A stretch of 64,000 nt of DNA from Rhinopithecus roxellana. Taxonomy: Eukaryota > Chordata > Mammalia > Primates > Cercopithecidae. The position numbers and the translations under genes were made by a program. Shown here piece by piece: positions 36,085 to 47,148 of the stretch. Below the pieces are notes generated by a model. It made no database searches and was not told the DNA's origin. It saw nothing but the letters and a program-made list of their open reading frames with translations. Numbering within the stretch: the first letter of the stretch is position 1; the number at the start of each line of letters is the position of its first letter. The stretch is from NCBI RefSeq assembly GCF_007565055.1, contig NC_044555.1, forward strand, positions 33,036,180-33,100,179, written 5' to 3'.

Positions 36085-36758
36085 ATTAGGGACAAAGGCC
36101 CTACTGATGGGAGTTGAGGAGGCCGTGGCCTCAGAACTCCAGGCAGTTTTTGTTGAAGGGCGGCACATGCTGTGCCAGCAGCTGCTGAAGGACATGTGGG
36201 GAGAGGGTGGGTTTTTCCTCCTCTGCTTGTAGAGTGCTCCAACGTAGAGGGGGCAGTTGATGACTTCGAAGAGAGGAGGGATCACTGCAGGAGCAAAGCC
36301 CCTGAGAAGGTGGGAGGTATGGGATCCTGAGCTGAGGTGAGGGCTGGCTTGTTAGGAGCACTGTACACACAAGGGCGGCAGAGAATGCCAGGGCAGGCAT
36401 GGGTAGACCGGGCTTGGGAAGCTCTAAGAGTTGCCAGTGGATTCCTTCTGCCTTCTCAGTGAATCCTTAGGATAGGCCACTGAAATGGAAGACGGTTCCT
36501 AGCATACTTGGGGAGTATGTTAGCACTAGAGGGAGGATGACAGTGAAAGTGAGAAGCAATCTCTCTCGGTCATGGAGAAAGGTACAGTAATTCCTAAGGC
36601 CTTAAGGTTTTTCTCATCAGTGCTCAGCTCCTGTGAGGCAGGCGCCCATCCTTTACTGCACATCATGGAGGGGCGCAGTCTCTCCTGAGGACAAGGGCAT
36701 GAAGGTGGGCAGGAGGAGACCCCGAGGACGGATAGGTTCTGGCAGTGGCCTGGTCAGC
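36085..36758. other. Innermost near-identical arm segment, left
   Basis: No repeat recognised. A minus-strand frame of 89 codons (36,131-36,400) is open, with a second overlapping 73-aa frame; neither is recognised. The inner end at 36,758 is where near-perfect identity to the right arm stops. Confidence 0.5.
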
Positions 36759-37496
36759 CCCTGGGGTCGCTGAGATCGCTAGGGAGGATCGGCGGAGTAA
36801 GGGCTGCGGGGAGGACAGGGGGTCTGCCACGTGGGAAGCGTTTTCAAAGGCTGGCTGGGTGGGAGGATAATGGGCCTGGGACTGGCGGGCCTGGGACTGT
36901 CACAGGTCTCGAACGCGGGGCGGCTGGGCAGTCGCGTCCCTCAGCCGTGGCTCCCAACAGCAGCGAAAGAAGCCTGCGGATATACCAGAGAAGGAGACAG
37001 GAGCCGAACCCCCCCACCCCCCGGGTTCCAAGGGAGGCACAGAGCTCGTGAATCCTAGGCCAGCCCCGCCTTCCGGACTACGTTTTTCCGGCGGCGCAGG
37101 AACTTTCTGCGCGGTTACTATGGTTCTGAGGGCGGGACTAGTGGGGTGGTGTTTGTCGCCGCTGGAAGTTACTGCGCAGTTGCTATGGTTGCGAGGGCGG
37201 GTCTGGGGGAGGCTTTTGTGCAGGGTTGAGTCCCTTTTCCTTGTTCGTCGGCGCCATTGCGGCCCGTTCCAGTCCCCTCTCTGATCGTCGGTCTGCTCCT
37301 GTTTTTCCGCCCACGTGGAGCTCTCTGGGGTTGGTGCCGAAAAGCAGCGAAGATGATGGAATTTCCTCTGCGGTTGGTGGGGTTCTGTTTCTTCGGCCGG
37401 CAGGTGGCAGTGTTGCACTGTGGAGTGATCGTGCTCGCCTTCCGCCCCGCCCTTCGCGAGCGAAAAAACGCTGCCCAGCTTTTTCGGAGGGAAGAG

Positions 37497-37527
<31 letters not shown>

Positions 37528-37665
37528 CCCCGTTCCCTGGCGTCTGAACCGCCTGGTCCCGGAGCCTGAGTTGCTGACTTCTGGGGGGTCCCTCGCTGAA
37601 ACTCAGCACTGGTGAACAAAGCCCTTTTGCTTTTCAAATCGGCCTGTCTCCCGCGGGCCTGCCCG
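36759..37665 (+). repeat. Diverged inner extension of the inverted repeat, GC-rich LTR/promoter-like (left)
   Basis: Homology to the reverse complement of 49,505-50,750 continues without a break but drops to roughly 75-80%. Shared landmarks include CACGTGGGAAGCG, CTCCCAACAGCAG, GCTATGGTTGCGAGGGCGGG, TTCGGCCGGCAGGTGGCA, CCCGCCCTTCG(C/T)GAGCGAAAAAA and ACAAAGCCCTTTTGCTTTTCAAATCGGCCTGTCTCCCGC. It is CpG-rich and includes a T-run at 37,500-37,527. It may be an ERV LTR or a CpG promoter unit; I could not assign a family. Two X-box-like motifs lie at 37,114 and 37,179. Confidence 0.75.
37114..37192 (-). promoter_or_regulatory. Two tandem X-box-like (RFX) motifs, left copy
   Basis: On the minus strand AGAACCATAGTAAC (37,114-37,127) and GCAACCATAGCAAC (37,179-37,192) match the RFX X-box consensus GTNRCCATRGYAAC at 12 and 13 of 14 positions. 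They are 65 bp apart, in step with a short tandem repeat. Four equivalents lie in the right copy. Function is inferred from motif only. Confidence 0.45.
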
Positions 37666-38561
37666 CGTCCCTTAGCAACCCTTATTCTGCTGCTCTGAAC
37701 GATCTCGTCATTCTTTCCCCCACGTCGTTCTGGAAAACGTGGACCTTCATCAATGTATTCTTTCATTAGGGAGGGTGTTCAGCCTTGCTGGAGAACATGC
37801 GAGGCGAGATAACGCAGAATAAAGAGAACAAATCTTAGCCACCGTCCTATCACTGAGCGGTGGCCATTCATTATGCTTTGTGAAATTTCCTTAGAGGGTT
37901 TTTCATCCATGAAAGTACATTTTCCACATACTGACATTCCTACTTGCGTCACGACTTCAACATCCTTATTTTATAACTCGGTTTCACATTTTTGAAAAAT
38001 GGTTTTTGTGATTTTCGTCTTTTTGATTGAAATAATGCAAACGTTTTCTGGAATGTTCCGTTTTCCTGTGAAACTGCAGTGCACAATTCATTAACTCATG
38101 ATCCAAAGACAGCTGTCACCGTGTTTTCTTATGAGGGCAGGAGCTGTGGTCTGTGTGTGTTCCAGTCTTTTGTCCTCAGTACCTGCAAGGGCACTTAGAA
38201 ATTACTGGGTGCCTAATAAACATTGTGAAATAAAATAATATTTATATTTCCCGTCATTTTTTTCATACATGTAGAAACAATCTTTTCATAGCACTAGAGG
38301 AGAGAGAAAATATAGTGAAGAAAACTATCCACAGTTCCATCAACATGCCATCACCACTAATCATATTTTTTTTATTTCCTTAGCGGCTTTTCATCTATAA
38401 AGGTACATTTTAAACATACCGAGATTGATGTTTGCATCATTTCTTTCAAAAAAGTTTAAACTATTCTATTTAGAATTAAGGTGTCCCACAAATTATTTCA
38501 AAAATACTTGAAAATTTTTTATTCATGTCTTTTGCTAATACAATGTGTAGTATAGAAGAGC
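37666..38561. other. AT-rich spacer segment with degenerate direct repeat
   Basis: No gene seen. TTCCTTAGAGGGTTTTTCATCCATGAAAGTACATTTTCCACATAC (37,889 on) is echoed about 490 bp later by TTCCTTAGCGGCTTTTCATCTATAAAGGTACATTTTAAACATAC (38,377 on), so the segment contains an old duplication or two copies of one repeat. Confidence 0.6.
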
Positions 38562-38585
38562 AAAAAAAAAAAAAAAAAAAAAAAA
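38562..38585. repeat. Poly(A) tract, 24 A
   Basis: Uninterrupted run of 24 A in the AT-rich spacer segment. Confidence 0.9.
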
Positions 38586-38793
38586 TAACAATTAAGCTGG
38601 AAAACAGAAATAACCCCGACCCCCTATTTCAAAGGTTAATATCAGAAAGTGATCATTATAAGGACAGGAACTATATTTGTTTTGCTTTGTTTTTGCTCAC
38701 CAATTTATTTTCAGCACATTACCAGAACAGTGCCTAGCTTTGTCTTGTCAATATAGACATTTGTTGAATACAAATACACGTGCCTAATTTCTT

Positions 38794-39569
38794 TTTTTTT
38801 CAGTTTTATTATTATTATTATACTTTAAGTTCTAGGGTACATGTGCACAACGTGCAGGTTTGTTACATATGTATACATGTGCCATGTTGGTGTGCTGCAC
38901 CCATTAACTCGTCATTTACATTAGGTATATCTCCTAATGCTATCCCTCCCCCTTCTCCCACCCCACGACAGGCCCCAGTGTGTGATGTTCCCCTTCCTGT
39001 GTCCAAATGTTCTCATTGTTCAGTTCTCACCTACGAATGTGAACATGCGGTGTTTGGTTTTCTTTCCTTGCGATAGTTTGCTGAGAATGATGGTTTCCAG
39101 CTTCATCCATGTCCCTACAAAGGACATGAACTCATGCCTTTTTTATGGCTGCATAGTATTCCATGCTGTATATGTGCCACATTTTCTTAATCCAGTCTAT
39201 CATTGGTGGGTTGGTTCCAAGTCTTTGCTATTGTGAATAGTGTCACAATAAACATATGTGTGTATGTCTTTATAGCAGCATGATTTATAATCCTTTGGGT
39301 ATATACCCAGTAATGGGATGGCTGGGTCAAATGGTATTTCTAGTTCTAGATCCTTGAGGAATCACCACACTGTCTTCCACAGCAGTTGAACTAGTTTACA
39401 GTCCCACCAACAGTGTAAAAGTGTTCCTATTTCTCCACATCCTCTCCAGCACCTGTTGTTTCCTGAGTTTTTATTGATCGCCATTCTAACCGGCATGAGA
39501 TGGTATCTTTGATTTGCATTTCTCTGAATGCCAGTGATGATGAGCATTTTTGCATGTGTCTGTTGACAA
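38794..39569 (-). mobile_element. 5'-truncated L1PA with target-site duplication
   Basis: Reverse-complement L1 3' end: T-rich and TTA-rich tail at left, ACTTTAAGTTCTAGGGTACATGTGCAC, then 3'UTR and the last part of ORF2. GTGCCTAATTTCTT occurs on both sides (38,780-38,793 and 39,570-39,583), a clean 14-bp target-site duplication. Confidence 0.93.
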
Positions 39570-39604
39570 GTGCCTAATTTCTTCCAGGTGATTAAAAAAA
39601 AAAA

Positions 39605-39915
39605 TAGGCCAGGAGTCGTGGCTCAGGCCTGTAATCCCAGCACTTTGGGAGGCCAAGGCAGGCACTTTGATCCCAGGAGTTGGAGGCCAGCCTGGGCAAC
39701 ATAGTGCAACCCTGTCTCCACAAAACATAAACAATAAAATTGGCAGGCTGTGGTGGTGTGTACCTATAGTCCTAGCTTTTGGGAGCCACAGGTGGCTGAA
39801 GTGGGAGGGTCGTTTAAGCCCGGGAGGTCAAGGCTGCAGTGAGCCTTGATTGCACCACTGAACTCCAACCTGGGTGACAGAACAGAGACCCTATCTCAAA
39901 AGAAAAAAAAAAAAA
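39605..39915 (+). mobile_element. Alu element
   Basis: GGCCAGGAGTCGTGGCTCAGGCCTGTAATCCCAGC through ACTCCAACCTGGGTGACAGAACAGAGACCC and an A-rich tail. Diverged (AluJ/S). Confidence 0.9.
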
Positions 39916-40325
39916 AGGTATCATTTCATAATATTTAGATCCTACTCTTTGAACAATTTCCTACATGGTTTATTTTTTCTTTCCATTTTGCACTATTTCT
40001 GTGAGCAGTGACTGCCATGATTTTTTAAAAATGTTTTGCTTGCTTTTTTACACACTTCCCCAGTGTGTCTTTTATTCTTATACTGGGGGCAGGAAAGCAT
40101 TCTGCAAGCCAGTGTGTAATCTAGAGTCTGACTGACCAGTGACAACAGACTCCACCTCTGTGTGCCTGTTTCCACAAGAGTAGATTAAGGGTGGTAACAG
40201 CATCTGCTTCAGGGGGTGATGTTCATCATAAATAGCCCAACAGGTTCTTGGCTTGGGTCCTGGCAGTTGTAGATGTCATACTACTGTTGTTATCTCTAAT
40301 ATTTTCTATTACATGTATAGTAGGT

Positions 40326-40612
40326 TTTTTTTTTGTCTCCCTCTGTCGCCCAGGCTGGGGTGCAGTGGCACGATCTCGGCTCACTGCAACCTCTGCCTCC
40401 CAAGTTCAAGCGATTCTCATGCCTTACCCTCCCGAGTAGCTGGGATTACAAGTGTGCGCTACCACGCGTGGCTGATTTTTGTCTTTTTAGTAGAGACAGG
40501 GTTTTGCAATGTTGACCAGGCTGGTCTTGAACTCCTGGTGTCAAACGATCCACCTGCCTCAACCTCCCAAAGTTTTGGGATTACAGGCATGAACCACAGC
40601 GCCCAACCGGAT
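40326..40612 (-). mobile_element. Alu element
   Basis: Reverse-complement Alu with T-rich head, CTCTGTCGCCCAGGCTGGGGTGCAGTGG, ending GAACCACAGCGCCCAACC. Confidence 0.92.
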
Positions 40613-40861
40613 TTTTAAGCCAGATTTGTTTTAGAGTGGATGTAGTAAAATCTAGTCTTGAAATTTAGTTATAGCTGCTATGCGTTCTTTTATTTCCCAT
40701 TTTTGCCTTCTGGTAAAAAATGCACTCTAGTAATCACTAGGGAAATTCATGCAAGGAAATGTGTAGGAGGAAAGCATATTGATACATTCCTCAAAGACAT
40801 TCCCTCCATAAAATGTAAAGAATATTTTTGTACATATATATTTTTCACTATCTCTGATTAT

Positions 40862-41146
40862 TATTTATGGAGTTTCACTCTTGTCACCCAGGCTGGAGTG
40901 CAATGGTGCAATCTCGGCTCACTGCAACCTCTGCCTCCTGGGTTCAAGCAATTCTCCTCCTCAGCCTCCCGAGTACCTGGGATTACAGGTGCCCACCACC
41001 ACGTCCAGCTAATTTTTGTATTTTTAGTAGACACAGGGCTTTACCATGTTGGCCAGGCTGGTCTTGAACTCCTGACCTCAGGTGATCCACCCACCTCGGC
41101 CTCCCAAAGTGCTGGGATTACAGGCGTGAGCCACTGCACCTGGCCA
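40862..41146 (-). mobile_element. Alu element
   Basis: Reverse-complement Alu from TTTATGGAGTTTCACTCTTGTCACCCAGG to GGCGTGAGCCACTGCACCTGGCC; little divergence (AluS-like). Confidence 0.93.
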
Positions 41147-41948
41147 CCCTGAGCTCCTTGACCTATGTCATTTAGCACACCTTTTAGTAGGACCAGGAGA
41201 TCCCTGAGCCTGGTTTGACAAGGCCACTATAAATGAGGATTTAGGTAATGCTCCTAGAAATAACACCTGCTCAGGATATGTAAAAGTCCCAGAAATAGGA
41301 CAGTGTCTTTTAAAGGCTATCCCTGAAGTTTACCCCTTACAATTACTAGAGAACAATCCAATCCTGTTGACAAAGGCAGGATGAACCTGTCTCTAACTAT
41401 AGAGATCAATTAGATACTACCATCAGGAATGCTAGAGGTTGGGCATTAATGCTGATACCGCCATGGAGTTCTCCACCTTTTTTGTTAATGGCCCTAAGCC
41501 TGAAATATCAGCTGCTGTTCAGAAGCAGAAAATAGGTGGGCAGGTCATACCCATCCATGAGTTACAACACTCAGCTCAGTATTTTGAAGAAAGTATGATA
41601 AATGAGGAGAAAACTGCACACACAGTCTTATGGCCTTCAACTTCACCTGAGGGAAACACAAGGGCCTCTACAAATACAACACAGCTAGACAAGCATGTGT
41701 GCCAATGCTGTGGTTTAAAATTTCGGTATTCTATGGAAACAACAGGGTTTCATACCTGCTGCTGGTACTGGTATTAAGTGTGGTGAGCAAGATTGAGCTT
41801 TACTAGAAACCTTGCTCCAGGAATTGGCTGTAAGTGTAGACAAAGCTCCTACTAGGAAATAAACCTGTAAAACAAAAGGAAAGTCCTTGGCTGGTATGCT
41901 AAACAATTTGCTCTCATTCAAATTCAGTAAACTAGTGATGGTCTGGTT
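41147..41948 (+). pseudogene. ERV internal fragment, gag-like
   Basis: A plus-strand frame (41,439-41,777, 112 aa) has a late-capsid-like stretch followed by a CxxC-containing end that could be a decayed nucleocapsid. It comes first in a plus-strand series with integrase- and envelope-like pieces downstream, so a gag position is expected. The similarity of this piece alone is weak. It is cut at 41,949-41,962 by the L1 target site. Confidence 0.4.
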
Positions 41949-41960
41949 CCTCCAGACCAC

Positions 41961-41962
<2 letters not shown>

Positions 41963-41995
<33 letters not shown>

Positions 41996-43686
41996 TAATT
42001 TAAGTTCTGGGTTACATGTGCAGAACGTGTAGTTTTATTACATAGGTATACACGTGCCATGGTGGTTTGCTGCACCCACCAACCCGTCACCTACATTAGG
42101 TATTTCTCCTAATGCTCTCCCTCCGCCAGACCCCCACCCCCCGACAGGCCCTGGTGCGTGATGTTCCCCACCCTGTGTCCATGTGTTCTCATTGTTCAAT
42201 TCCCACTTATGAGTGAGAATATGCGGTGTCTGGTTTTCTGATCTTGTGATAAGTTTGCTGAGAATGATGGTTTTCAGCTTCATCCATGTCCCTGCAAAGG
42301 ACAGGAACTCATCCTTTTTATGGCTGCATAGTATTCCATGGTGTATATGTACCACATTTTCTTAATCCAGTCTATCATTGATGGGCATTTGGGTAGGTTC
42401 CAAGTCTTTGCTATTGTGAATAGTGCCGCAATAAACATATGTGTGCATGTGTCTTTATCATAGAATGATTTATAATCCTTTGGGTACATGCCCAGTAATG
42501 GGATTACTGGGTCATACGGTATTTCTAGTTCTAGATCCTTGAGGAATCGCCACACTGTCTTCCACAATGGTTGAACTAATTTACGGTCCCACCAACAGTG
42601 TAAAAGTGTTCCTATTTCTCCACATCCTCTCCAGCATCTGTTTCCTGACTTTTTAATGATTGCCATTCTAAATGGCGTGAAATGGTATCTCATTGTGGTT
42701 TTGATTTGCATTTCTCTAATGACCAGTGATGATGAGCATTTTTTTCATATGTCTGTTGGCTGCATAAATGTCTTCTTTGAGAAGTGTCTGTTCATATCCT
42801 TTGCCCATTTTTTTTATGGGGTTGTTTTTTTCTTGTAAATTTAAGTTCTTTGTAGATTCTGGATATTAGCCCTTTGTCAGATGAGTAGATTGCAAAAATT
42901 TTCTCCCATTCTGTAGGTTGCCTGTTCACTCTGATGATAGTTTCTTTTGCTGTGCAGAAACTCTTTAGTTTAATTAGATCCCATTTGTCAATTTTGGCTT
43001 TTGTTGCCATTGCTTTTGATGTTTTAGACATGAAACATCATGCCTTTGCCCATGCCTATGTCCTGAATGGTATTGCCTAGGTTTTCTTCTAGGATTTTTA
43101 TGATACTAGGTCTTACGTTTAAGTCTTTGATCCATCTTGAGTTAATTTTTGTATAAGGTGTAAAGAAGGGATCCACTTTCAGTTTTCTGCATATGGCTAG
43201 CCAGTTTTCCCAACATCATTTATTAAACAGGGAATGTTTTCCCCATTGCTTGTGTGTGTCAGGTTTGTCAAAGATCAAATGGTGGTAGATGTGTGGTGTT
43301 ATTTCTGAGGGAGGCCTCCGTTCTGTTCCATTGCTCTATATATCTGTTCTGGTACCAGTATCATGCTGTTTTGGTTATTGTGGCCTTGTAGTAAAGTTTG
43401 AAGTCAGGTAGCGTGATGCCTCCAGCTTTGTTCTTCTTGCCCAGGATTGTCTTGGCTATGTGGGCTCTGTTTTGATTCCATATGAAGTTGAAAGTAGATT
43501 TTTTCCAATTCTGTGAAGAAAGTCAGTGGTAGCTTGATGAGGATAGCATTGAATATAAATCACTTTGGGCAGTATGGCCATTTTCACGGTATTGATTCTT
43601 CCTATCCATGAGCATGGGATGTTTTTCCATTTGTTTGTGTCCTCTCTTATTTCCTTGAGCAGTGGTTCGTAGTTCTCCTTGAAGAG
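41963..43686 (-). mobile_element. 5'-truncated L1PA inserted in the ERV, with target-site duplication
   Basis: Starts with a TTTA-rich tail (41,963-41,998), then the reverse-complement L1 3'UTR (AAGTTCTGGGTTACATGTGCAGAACGTG), then about 1 kb of ORF2 in broken frames. CCTCCAGACCACTT flanks both ends (41,949-41,962 and 43,687-43,700), a 14-bp target-site duplication. Confidence 0.95.
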
Positions 43687-43734
43687 CCTCCAGACCACTT
43701 CTACGAAATCTTGGGAAAACTGCGGTCACAAGCA

Positions 43735-44355
43735 TTTGATTCTATAAAAGAGATAAGGGAGAATGGCAGTTCCTCAAAAAATTAAACATAGAATTACCAT
43801 ATAATCCAGCAATCCCACTTCTTGGTATATACCCGAAAGAACTGCATTCAGGGACACGACCAGATATTTGTACACCCATTTTCATAGCAGCATTATTCTC
43901 AGTAGCCAAAATGTGGAAGCAACCCAAGTGTCCATTGACAGATAAATAGATACATAAAATGTAGTATATAAATACAATGGAGTATTATTCAGCCTTAAAA
44001 AGGAATGGCATTCTGACACATGCTACAACATTAAAAAACCTTGAAGTCATACTAACTGAAATAAGACAGTCACAAAGACAAACATTATATAATTTCACTT
44101 ATATGAGGTATTTAGAATAGTCATGTTCATACAGACAGGGAGTAGAACGGTGGTTGCCAGGGGCTGGAAGGAGGGGGGAATATGGAGCTATGGTACAGTG
44201 GGGACAGAGTTTCAGTTTTGCAAGATGAAAAAAGTTCTGGATGGTGGTGGTGCCTGCAGAACAGTGTTAATGTACTCAATGGAACTGAACTGTATACTTA
44301 AAAATGGTTAAAATAGTAAATTTTATGTTATGTATATTTTACCACAGTAAAATAA
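43735..44355 (+). mobile_element. Old L1 (L1M-type) 3' end inside the ERV
   Basis: ATTACCATATAATCCAGCAATCCCACTTCTTGG, CAGCATTATTCTCAGTAGCCAAAATGTGGAAGC, GGTGGTTGCCAGGGGCTGG and ACTTAAAAATGGTTAAAATAGTAAATTTTATGTTATGTATATTTTACCACA are classic L1MA/MB 3'-end phrases in plus orientation. Confidence 0.9.
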
Positions 44356-44359
44356 GATA

Positions 44360-44800
44360 TTGGAAGAAACTCAATGTTCCCTCCTATCAGATGGGCAATG
44401 GAGATACCAAGACTGCTGTTTGGCCTCTCCAGTCTGAATTGGAGCTTGATGAAAAATGTGTAGGCTATGATCCATTACAGTAAACAAAGTTGAAAACTCC
44501 TCTGGGCCAACACTGGTGGGGAATTTTATTTGAGTAGCAGATGACGTCCCCAGGGTATGTTCCACCTGCAACACTTTATAATCCTGGACAAACTGTAAAT
44601 GTGGGACATGGACAGGAATCACAGCTCCAGGGACCTTTTGAAGATTTACAGATGGACTTCATACAACTCCCTGCATCACAACACATTTAATCTCCTTAAT
44701 TCCCTTGCTCTAAGGCAACAGCTCTTGCTATGACTTTTAAGAAAATTAGAATTTATACTTCCTATCTGGAGAATCTCTACTTACTCATTTTACTGAAATT
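44360..44800 (+). pseudogene. ERV internal fragment, pol/integrase-like
   Basis: Around 44,631-44,672 the plus strand reads a short match to the gammaretroviral integrase core (E-D-L-Q-M-D-F-I-Q-L-P), the region of the first catalytic Asp. Upstream and downstream frames are broken, and most of the remaining integrase is absent before envelope-like sequence begins, so a large internal deletion occurred. Confidence 0.65.
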
Positions 44801-44819
44801 ATAATTAAGAAACTTTGTA

Positions 44820-45240
44820 AGGTGTTTCCTGTTAGCCAAAAATTATACTATCACTACCAACTTGTATCCTCACTCTGCTATTTCTGTTTTCTCTCCTTGT
44901 TCTCCCCATTTCCTGCTCCCTTTCTCCTATGCCCTTACTCAATACCCCAAATCTTTTTCATTTTCTTGCTCAGGCTTGTGAAGCTAATGTCACCTATTGG
45001 CTCTGCTCACCTTTTCCTGACAATTGTATTTTACAACTCCTCCATTTCCTACCCTGGAAGAAATCTCTCCACCAGTACTGCTGCCATTTGAGGCACATTC
45101 CCATACAAACTGGACCTCTGACAACTCTCCAAAATGAACACACCCTACCCAGGATACGCACCAAAGGAGATGAACTTGTTTTTATCCAAAGGAAGTATTT
45201 GTTTATAATCATAAATTTGTGGGCCTAAGCTACTGCAAAG
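44820..45240 (+). pseudogene. ERV env surface-subunit-like remnant
   Basis: A 99-aa plus-strand frame (44,929-45,228) is Cys- and Trp-containing with an N-V-T glycosylation-type sequon, and lies between integrase-like and transmembrane-subunit-like pieces. The position supports an env SU remnant; sequence similarity alone is weak. No intact envelope frame exists. Confidence 0.45.
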
Positions 45241-46270
45241 GAAACTGGCCAGGTTATTAGCCCAAATGAAGGCGGTGGGTATCTTGGGTTTAGCCCCAAC
45301 ACCAGCTGCACCCAGGAAAGCTACATGATAAATTGTGACAATTGTTTTTTTCCCCCGCTCTAGAGAATACCCAAGCGATTCATACTTTGTTGTGGGTTCA
45401 CTGGCTTTTTAATTTTTTTTTTATTTTTAACCAGCCAATTGAATAGTCATGTTATCTTACCCATCTCTTTCTCCCTTTCTGATTATACATTTGGATAGAG
45501 TTTTGACAACTTCTCACCGTTTTAGAAGTAGAGTAAAACTCTCACTCCTGGACAGAACAATCCATTGTCAGGAGTGAGAACATCCCTCTGTAAAACAGCC
45601 ATTCTCTCCAGGAGATGAACAGGAACTGTCTGAAGAAGCTAAAAGACTTGGAATGGTTTTGGATGTGTTCGCCCCCAACAGGGACAGGTCTCAGTTTGCA
45701 GGCTTTTCTGGCCAAGCAGCTCTGTGGGCTACTGAAGAAGCTCAACCCAATGCCTGAGTTTTCCATGCTCTCATTCATGAAGCCAACCAAGTCACCAGTG
45801 ATGTCACGAAAAATATTAACACAATCACTCAAGAAATACCAGAATTCCCGAGGCTGTTTTCCATCATCAGCTGGCATTAGCTATCATCCCGGCAGATCTA
45901 GGAGATGGATGTACTTGTGCAGTTGTCAATGACGACTGCTGTACATATATCCCCCAACAGCTTTCTGATGTCTTTTTGATGAATTGCCACCTAGTCCTGA
46001 TCTCTGGGACCTCTGGGTTATCATTGAGTGGCTGAGAATATGACTTTTTCCCTTGAATTCCCAACAGGGATACAGTCCTGGGGATGCACTGCTTTTCCAA
46101 GAAATAGTGATAATTTTTTTTTTTATTCTCATAAGAATACTTCTCATGAAGTCTATCCAATCACATCTAGTTAAGACCAGCAGCATTCTCCTGTCCAAAT
46201 GGATGATCCATGCTACGACTAAGAAACAGAAGACCAAATAACAAACTGCTCCTCGGATCCACTATGGAGG
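45241..46270 (+). pseudogene. ERV env transmembrane-subunit remnant with CX6CC motif
   Basis: At 45,916-45,942 the plus strand encodes a Cys-x6-Cys-Cys motif, the disulphide element found in the TM subunit of gamma-type retroviral envelopes, with the expected following T/Y residues. Frames upstream (45,540-45,900) are shifted and stopped, so the gene is dead. A downstream LTR was not identified before the Alu at 46,394. Confidence 0.7.
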
Positions 46271-46393
46271 CCTTCTTGGCTGAATTCCTGAATATGATAT
46301 ATCTTTATAATTTTGTTTTCTCTCCAAAAAAGAATATGCTGGCAATGAAAGGAGTTCATCTTGTCTAAGAGGAGAGACTGGAAAACTAATTTA

Positions 46394-46652
46394 TTTTGAG
46401 ATAGGGTCTCACTCTGTCGCCCAGGCTGGAGTGCAGTGGTGCAATCTTGGCTCACTGCAACCTCTGCCTCCTGGGTTCAAACGATTCTCATGCCTCAGCC
46501 TCCCAAGTAGCTGGGACTACAGTCACGTGCCACCACACCTGTCCAATTTTTGTATTTGTAGTAGATACGGGGTTTCACCATGTTGGCCCAGCTGGTCTCA
46601 AACTCTTGACCTCAAGTGATTCTCCCACCTTGGCCTCCCAAAGTGCTGGGAT
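46394..46652 (-). mobile_element. Alu element, 5' truncated
   Basis: GAGATAGGGTCTCACTCTGTCGCCCAGG to CCAAAGTGCTGGGATTT; the Alu 5' head is missing at the right end. Confidence 0.92.
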
Positions 46653-46684
46653 TTGTTTTTAATTTTTAAAAATTAACCAGGTAT

Positions 46685-46964
46685 GGCTGGGCGTGGTGGC
46701 TCTCGCCTGTAATCCCAGCACTTTGGGAGGCTGAGGCAGGCGGATTATGAGGTTAGGAGATGGAGACTATCCTGGCCAATATGGTGAAAACCCATCTCTA
46801 CTAAAGAGACAAAAAAATGAACCGGGTGTGGTGGCATGCACCTGTAATCCCAGCTACTCGGGAGGCTGATGGAGTAGAATTGCTTGAACCTGGGAGGCAG
46901 AGGTTGCAGTGAGCCGAGATTTTGTCACTGCATTGCAGCCTGGTGACAGAGCAAGACTCTGTCT

Positions 46965-47000
<36 letters not shown>
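46685..47000 (+). mobile_element. Alu element with long poly(A) tail
   Basis: GGCTGGGCGTGGTGGCTCTCGCC to CTGTCTC followed by about 35 A (46,966-47,000). A young-looking tail. Confidence 0.93.
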
Positions 47001-47002
<2 letters not shown>

Positions 47003-47148
47003 CCAGGTATGATTCCAGCTACTTGGGAGGCTGAGGTAGGAGGATCTCTTGAGCCCAGGAGATCGAGGGTGCAGTGAGCCATGATTGCACCACTGCACTC
47101 CAGCCTGGGTGATAGAGACCCTGTCTCAAAAACAAAACAAAACAAAAG
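47001..47148 (+). mobile_element. Alu right-half fragment
   Basis: ATTCCAGCTACTTGGGAGGCTGAGG to CCAGCCTGGGTGATAGAGACCC and AAAACAAAACAAAACAAAA tail. It directly abuts the previous Alu tail, consistent with an Alu inserted into the middle of an older Alu. Confidence 0.9.

Larger units (their letters stand above)
23515..36758 (+). repeat. Left arm of large inverted repeat (visible part)
   Basis: Each base p in this arm pairs with about 87,515-p (outer part) or 87,511 to 87,509-p (inner part) in the right arm, in reverse complement. The small drift is explained by a 4-bp difference in the TG repeat, a 1-bp poly(A) difference near 35,953, and a 1-bp G difference near 36,641. Three substitutions were found by comparing frames: 27,018 T/C, 32,445 G/A, 32,956 G/A (left/right, plus-strand sense of the left arm). 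The outer end is not visible because the partner is cut by the window edge, so the arm may extend left of 23,515. Confidence 0.97.

Noticed and set aside
36900..37766. 288-aa minus-strand frame, and the 168-aa frame at 49,608-50,114
   Set aside because: Both lie in the GC-rich inner element; the 288-aa frame runs through a poly(T) tract read as a lysine string, and the two homologous copies do not keep the same frame.
42280..43031. L1 ORF2 frames (up to 143 aa)
   Set aside because: The element is 5'-truncated with multiple stops; it cannot encode a working reverse transcriptase.
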